DNA of 15,862 nt from an uncultured Collinsella sp. (GTDB lineage: Bacteria > Actinomycetota > Coriobacteriia > Coriobacteriales > Coriobacteriaceae), in NCBI GenBank assembly GCA_934654765.1, contig CAKUGX010000038.1, forward strand, positions 1-15,862. The letters run 5' to 3'. The translations under genes and the position numbers were made by a program. The notes under the pieces are model-generated. The model had not been told where the DNA came from. It did no database searches and saw only the letters and a list, made by a program, of their open reading frames with translations. Within the stretch, counting starts at the first letter, position 1, and each line of letters starts with the position of its first letter. This document shows positions 14,098 through 15,862 of this stretch, in pieces.

Positions 14098-15048
14098 TTA
14101 GCAGGAGAAGTCGACGCTGTCGATGATGTCCTTGAGGGCCTTGGCGGAGGCGGTAAGCTCATGCTGCTCGTCATCGTTCAGCGGCACGGGGACGCGGCAG
14201 ACAACGCCATCGCGGCCAACGACGGTCGGCATGGAGATGGCAAGATCGGACAGGCCGTACTCGCCCACCATGAGCGAGGAAACCGGCAGCACGGTCTGCT
14301 CGTCACGCATAACAGCGGTGCAGATGCGCTTGACGGCCATTGCGACGCCGTAGTAGGTGGCGTGCTTCTTCTCGATGATGGTGTAGGCGGAGTTCTTGAC
14401 GTCCTCGGCGATGCGCTTCTCGGCAGCCTCATGCTCCAGATGACCGTGAAGCTCGCAGAAGGTGTTCAGCGGAACGCCGGCAACCTGAGCGCTGGACCAA
14501 GCGACAAACTCGGAGTCACCGTGCTCACCCATGACATAGGCCTGGACATCGCGCGGGTCAACCTCAACGTGGGCACCAAGCATCTGCTGCAGACGGCCGG
14601 TGTCGAGCACGGTGCCGGAACCGATGACGTGGCCCTCGGGCAGGCCGGACATCTTGATGGCGGCGTAGGTCAGAACATCGACCGGGTTGGAGACGATGAG
14701 CAGAATGCCGTCGAAGCCGGACTTCTTAATCTCGGGGATAATGGACTTAAAGATGTTGACGTTCTTGTTGACCAGGTCCAGGCGGGTCTCACCGGGCTTC
14801 TGGGCAGCACCAGCGGTGACGACGATCATGGCGGCGTCGGCGACATCGGAATAATCGCCGGCATAGATCTTCATCGGCTCGGCAAACGTCATGCCGTGCG
14901 CGATATCCAGGGCCTCACCCTCGGCGCGGTTCTTGTCCACGTCGATGAGGACCATCTCGGAGAACAGACCGCTCTGCATCAGTGCGAACGCCGAGGACGA
15001 ACCGACGAAACCGCAGCCGACAATAGCGACCTTCTTCTCGTTAACCAT
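14098..15048 (-). CDS. ldh: L-lactate dehydrogenase
   Basis: 316 residues from the ATG at 15048, with GGGAG about 8 bases upstream; a longer frame to 15444 runs antisense through the neighbouring gene and is rejected. Seen: NAD-binding VGCGFVGSS (10-18), the loop AAQKPGETR with Gln83 (lactate rather than malate specificity), ISNP-type IVSNPVDV (118-125), DTGR (149-152) and the catalytic GEHGDSE (His176). It reduces pyruvate to L-lactate to regenerate NAD+ in fermentation; cytoplasmic, normally a tetramer. Standard length. Its terminator is directly downstream. The 200-base upstream region holds repeated GAAATCG boxes and a weak promoter candidate. Confidence 0.95.
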   Translation of the reverse strand: MVNEKKVAIVGCGFVGSSSAFALMQSGLFSEMVLIDVDKNRAEGEALDIAHGMTFAEPMKIYAGDYSDVADAAMIVVTAGAAQKPGETRLDLVNKNVNIFKSIIPEIKKSGFDGILLIVSNPVDVLTYAAIKMSGLPEGHVIGSGTVLDTGRLQQMLGAHVEVDPRDVQAYVMGEHGDSEFVAWSSAQVAGVPLNTFCELHGHLEHEAAEKRIAEDVKNSAYTIIEKKHATYYGVAMAVKRICTAVMRDEQTVLPVSSLMVGEYGLSDLAISMPTVVGRDGVVCRVPVPLNDDEQHELTASAKALKDIIDSVDFSC

Positions 15049-15136
15049 TACAAACTCCCATCTCTCTCCACAAACAAACCGCCCAGGGCGACCCGAGCGG
15101 CTTGCCGTAATCCCAATACATCCAATCGGGACTTTG

Positions 15137-15216
15137 ATTATGCTCCTATTCGCAGCCAAAAATCGACCGTTTACCGAAATTGTTTGCAGAAATCGTAAAA
15201 TAACTGCACGAAATCG
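15137..15216 (-). promoter_or_regulatory. Putative ldh promoter region with iterated GAAATCG boxes
   Basis: On the minus strand a CATAAT (-10-like, plus-strand ATTATG at 15137-15142) lies about 90 bases before the ldh ATG. Upstream of it are four similar heptamers on the plus strand: AAAATCG at 15159, GAAATTG at 15176, GAAATCG at 15189 and GAAATCG at 15210. Spaced 17, 13 and 21 bases apart, they could be binding sites for a regulator. No clear -35. Confidence 0.25.
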
Positions 15217-15248
15217 GTTTCGAGCTATTGACGAGCCGAAATACCTTT

Positions 15249-15862
15249 CTAATACAGGCCCGCCTCGCGAATGGCCTCGACAGCCAAAGCAATCTGGTCG
15301 GGCGGCAAGACCAGCGCCATGCGCACGTGCCCCTCGCCCGAAGGACCAAAGCTCGCGCCCGGCGTCACCACAACGCCGGCCTTCTCCATGAGCTCCTCGC
15401 AAAACGCCATGGAATCGGTGCGACCACCGGGAAGCTTGGCCCACACAAACATAGAGCCATGCGCGTTGGGACGCTCCCAGCCCAGGCCCTCAAGACCGTC
15501 GCACAGGGCATCGCGGCGCTCCTGGTACTTCAGACGCTGCGCCTCGACCTCATCGCGCGGACCGTTCAGGCAGGCGATAGCAGCCTTCTGGATCGGGAAG
15601 AACATGCCAAAGTCGATCTGGCCGCGCAGCTTGGCAAAGGCAGAGACCACGTCCTCGCGGCCGACCAAAAAGCCGATACGCGCACCGGTGACGTTAAACG
15701 ACTTGGAAAGCGAGAAAAATTCAACTCCGACTTCCTTCGCTCCCGGTATCGACAGGAACGAAAATCCCTCCCTGCCATCAAAAATTATATCCGAATACGC
15801 ATTATCGTTGACTATTATAAAGCCGTACTTTTTTGCGTACTCTATTGCGGTAAGGTACATCT
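15249..15862 (-). CDS. Class I/II PLP aminotransferase, C-terminal part, gene runs off the window
   Basis: The visible 204 or so residues are the C-terminal portion. They include VNDNAYSDIIFDG (the PLP-contacting Asp/Tyr motif), FFSLSKSFNVTGARIGFLVG with the Schiff-base Lys, and HGSMFVWAKLPGG with HVRMALVLPPDQIALAVEAI near the end carrying the substrate-carboxylate Arg. This is the subfamily of LL-DAP and N-acetyl-LL-DAP aminotransferases and MalY/AspC-like enzymes. Near a dapH operon, an N-acetyl-diaminopimelate aminotransferase role (PatA/DapX-like) is plausible but not proven. The last roughly 145 bases of the window have lower GC and a different codon choice (several ATA Ile codons, AGG Arg) from the rest of this gene. 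Confidence 0.82.
   Translation of the reverse strand, partial: MYLTAIEYAKKYGFIIVNDNAYSDIIFDGREGFSFLSIPGAKEVGVEFFSLSKSFNVTGARIGFLVGREDVVSAFAKLRGQIDFGMFFPIQKAAIACLNGPRDEVEAQRLKYQERRDALCDGLEGLGWERPNAHGSMFVWAKLPGGRTDSMAFCEELMEKAGVVVTPGASFGPSGEGHVRMALVLPPDQIALAVEAIREAGLY

Noticed and set aside
14008..15198. 396-residue open frame on the plus strand
   Set aside because: Antisense to ldh, whose motifs are unambiguous; it also runs through the ldh terminator and promoter.
15049..15444. Long N-terminal extension of ldh
   Set aside because: The extra residues would be antisense-frame translation of the aminotransferase and an AT-rich gap; the ATG at 15048 has a ribosome binding site and gives the normal family length.
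1..15862. CRISPR arrays, tRNA, rRNA genes or insertion sequences
   Set aside because: No regularly spaced repeats, no cloverleaf-like or conserved rRNA segments, and no transposase motifs were seen on reading both strands.

Overview
The window is GC-rich bacterial DNA with dense, mostly short-spaced genes. Its gene content suggests an anaerobic, Gram-positive-type actinobacterium of the Coriobacteriia, most like Collinsella: acetyl-type (DapH) diaminopimelate synthesis, an L-lactate dehydrogenase, a Tat-style lipoprotein, a membrane-anchored Ser/Thr kinase and a Mbeg1-like hydrolase. The genus is inferred from the style of the proteins and was not tested by a search.

Layout. (1) 1-748, plus strand: the 3' part of a secreted coiled-coil/lysozyme-like cell-wall protein, closed by a strong terminator. 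(2) 787-3279, minus strand: a lipoprotein, a small helix-turn-helix-like protein and an integral-membrane Ser/Thr kinase. The lipoprotein leader carries a 14-bp inverted repeat that pairs with its own ribosome binding site. (3) 3280-5760: a patchy accessory stretch with two small membrane proteins, about 900 bases without a convincing gene, and a higBA toxin-antitoxin pair with a palindromic operator. (4) 5837-11204: the lysine/diaminopimelate locus. An M20 deacetylase on the minus strand is divergent from a lysine-riboswitch-controlled plus-strand operon lysA-dapA, dapB, dapH. (5) 11279-15862, minus strand: a solitary Phd/YefM-type antitoxin with a 46-bp palindrome, a nucleoid-associated protein, a Mbeg1-like alpha/beta hydrolase bracketed by two copies of a 32-bp repeat, ldh, and the C-terminal part of an aminotransferase that runs off the window.

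How the genes work together. DapA, DapB, DapH, an aminotransferase (a candidate is at the right edge), an N-acetyl-diaminopimelate deacetylase (a candidate is the M20 enzyme) and LysA cover most steps of the acetylase route from aspartate semialdehyde to meso-diaminopimelate and lysine. Aspartokinase, Asd and DapF are not in the window. A lysine aptamer lies in the leader of the operon.

The most striking feature is that lysA and dapA form one uninterrupted 769-codon reading frame. The last enzyme of the pathway is thus joined in frame to the first committed one, while a good Shine-Dalgarno and ATG remain in front of the DapA part. This predicts a LysA-DapA fusion plus free DapA. Other items worth checking are the RBS-sequestering hairpin, the repeat pair around the Mbeg1-like gene, and an abrupt change in base and codon use inside the aminotransferase at the right edge, which could be recombination or an assembly join.
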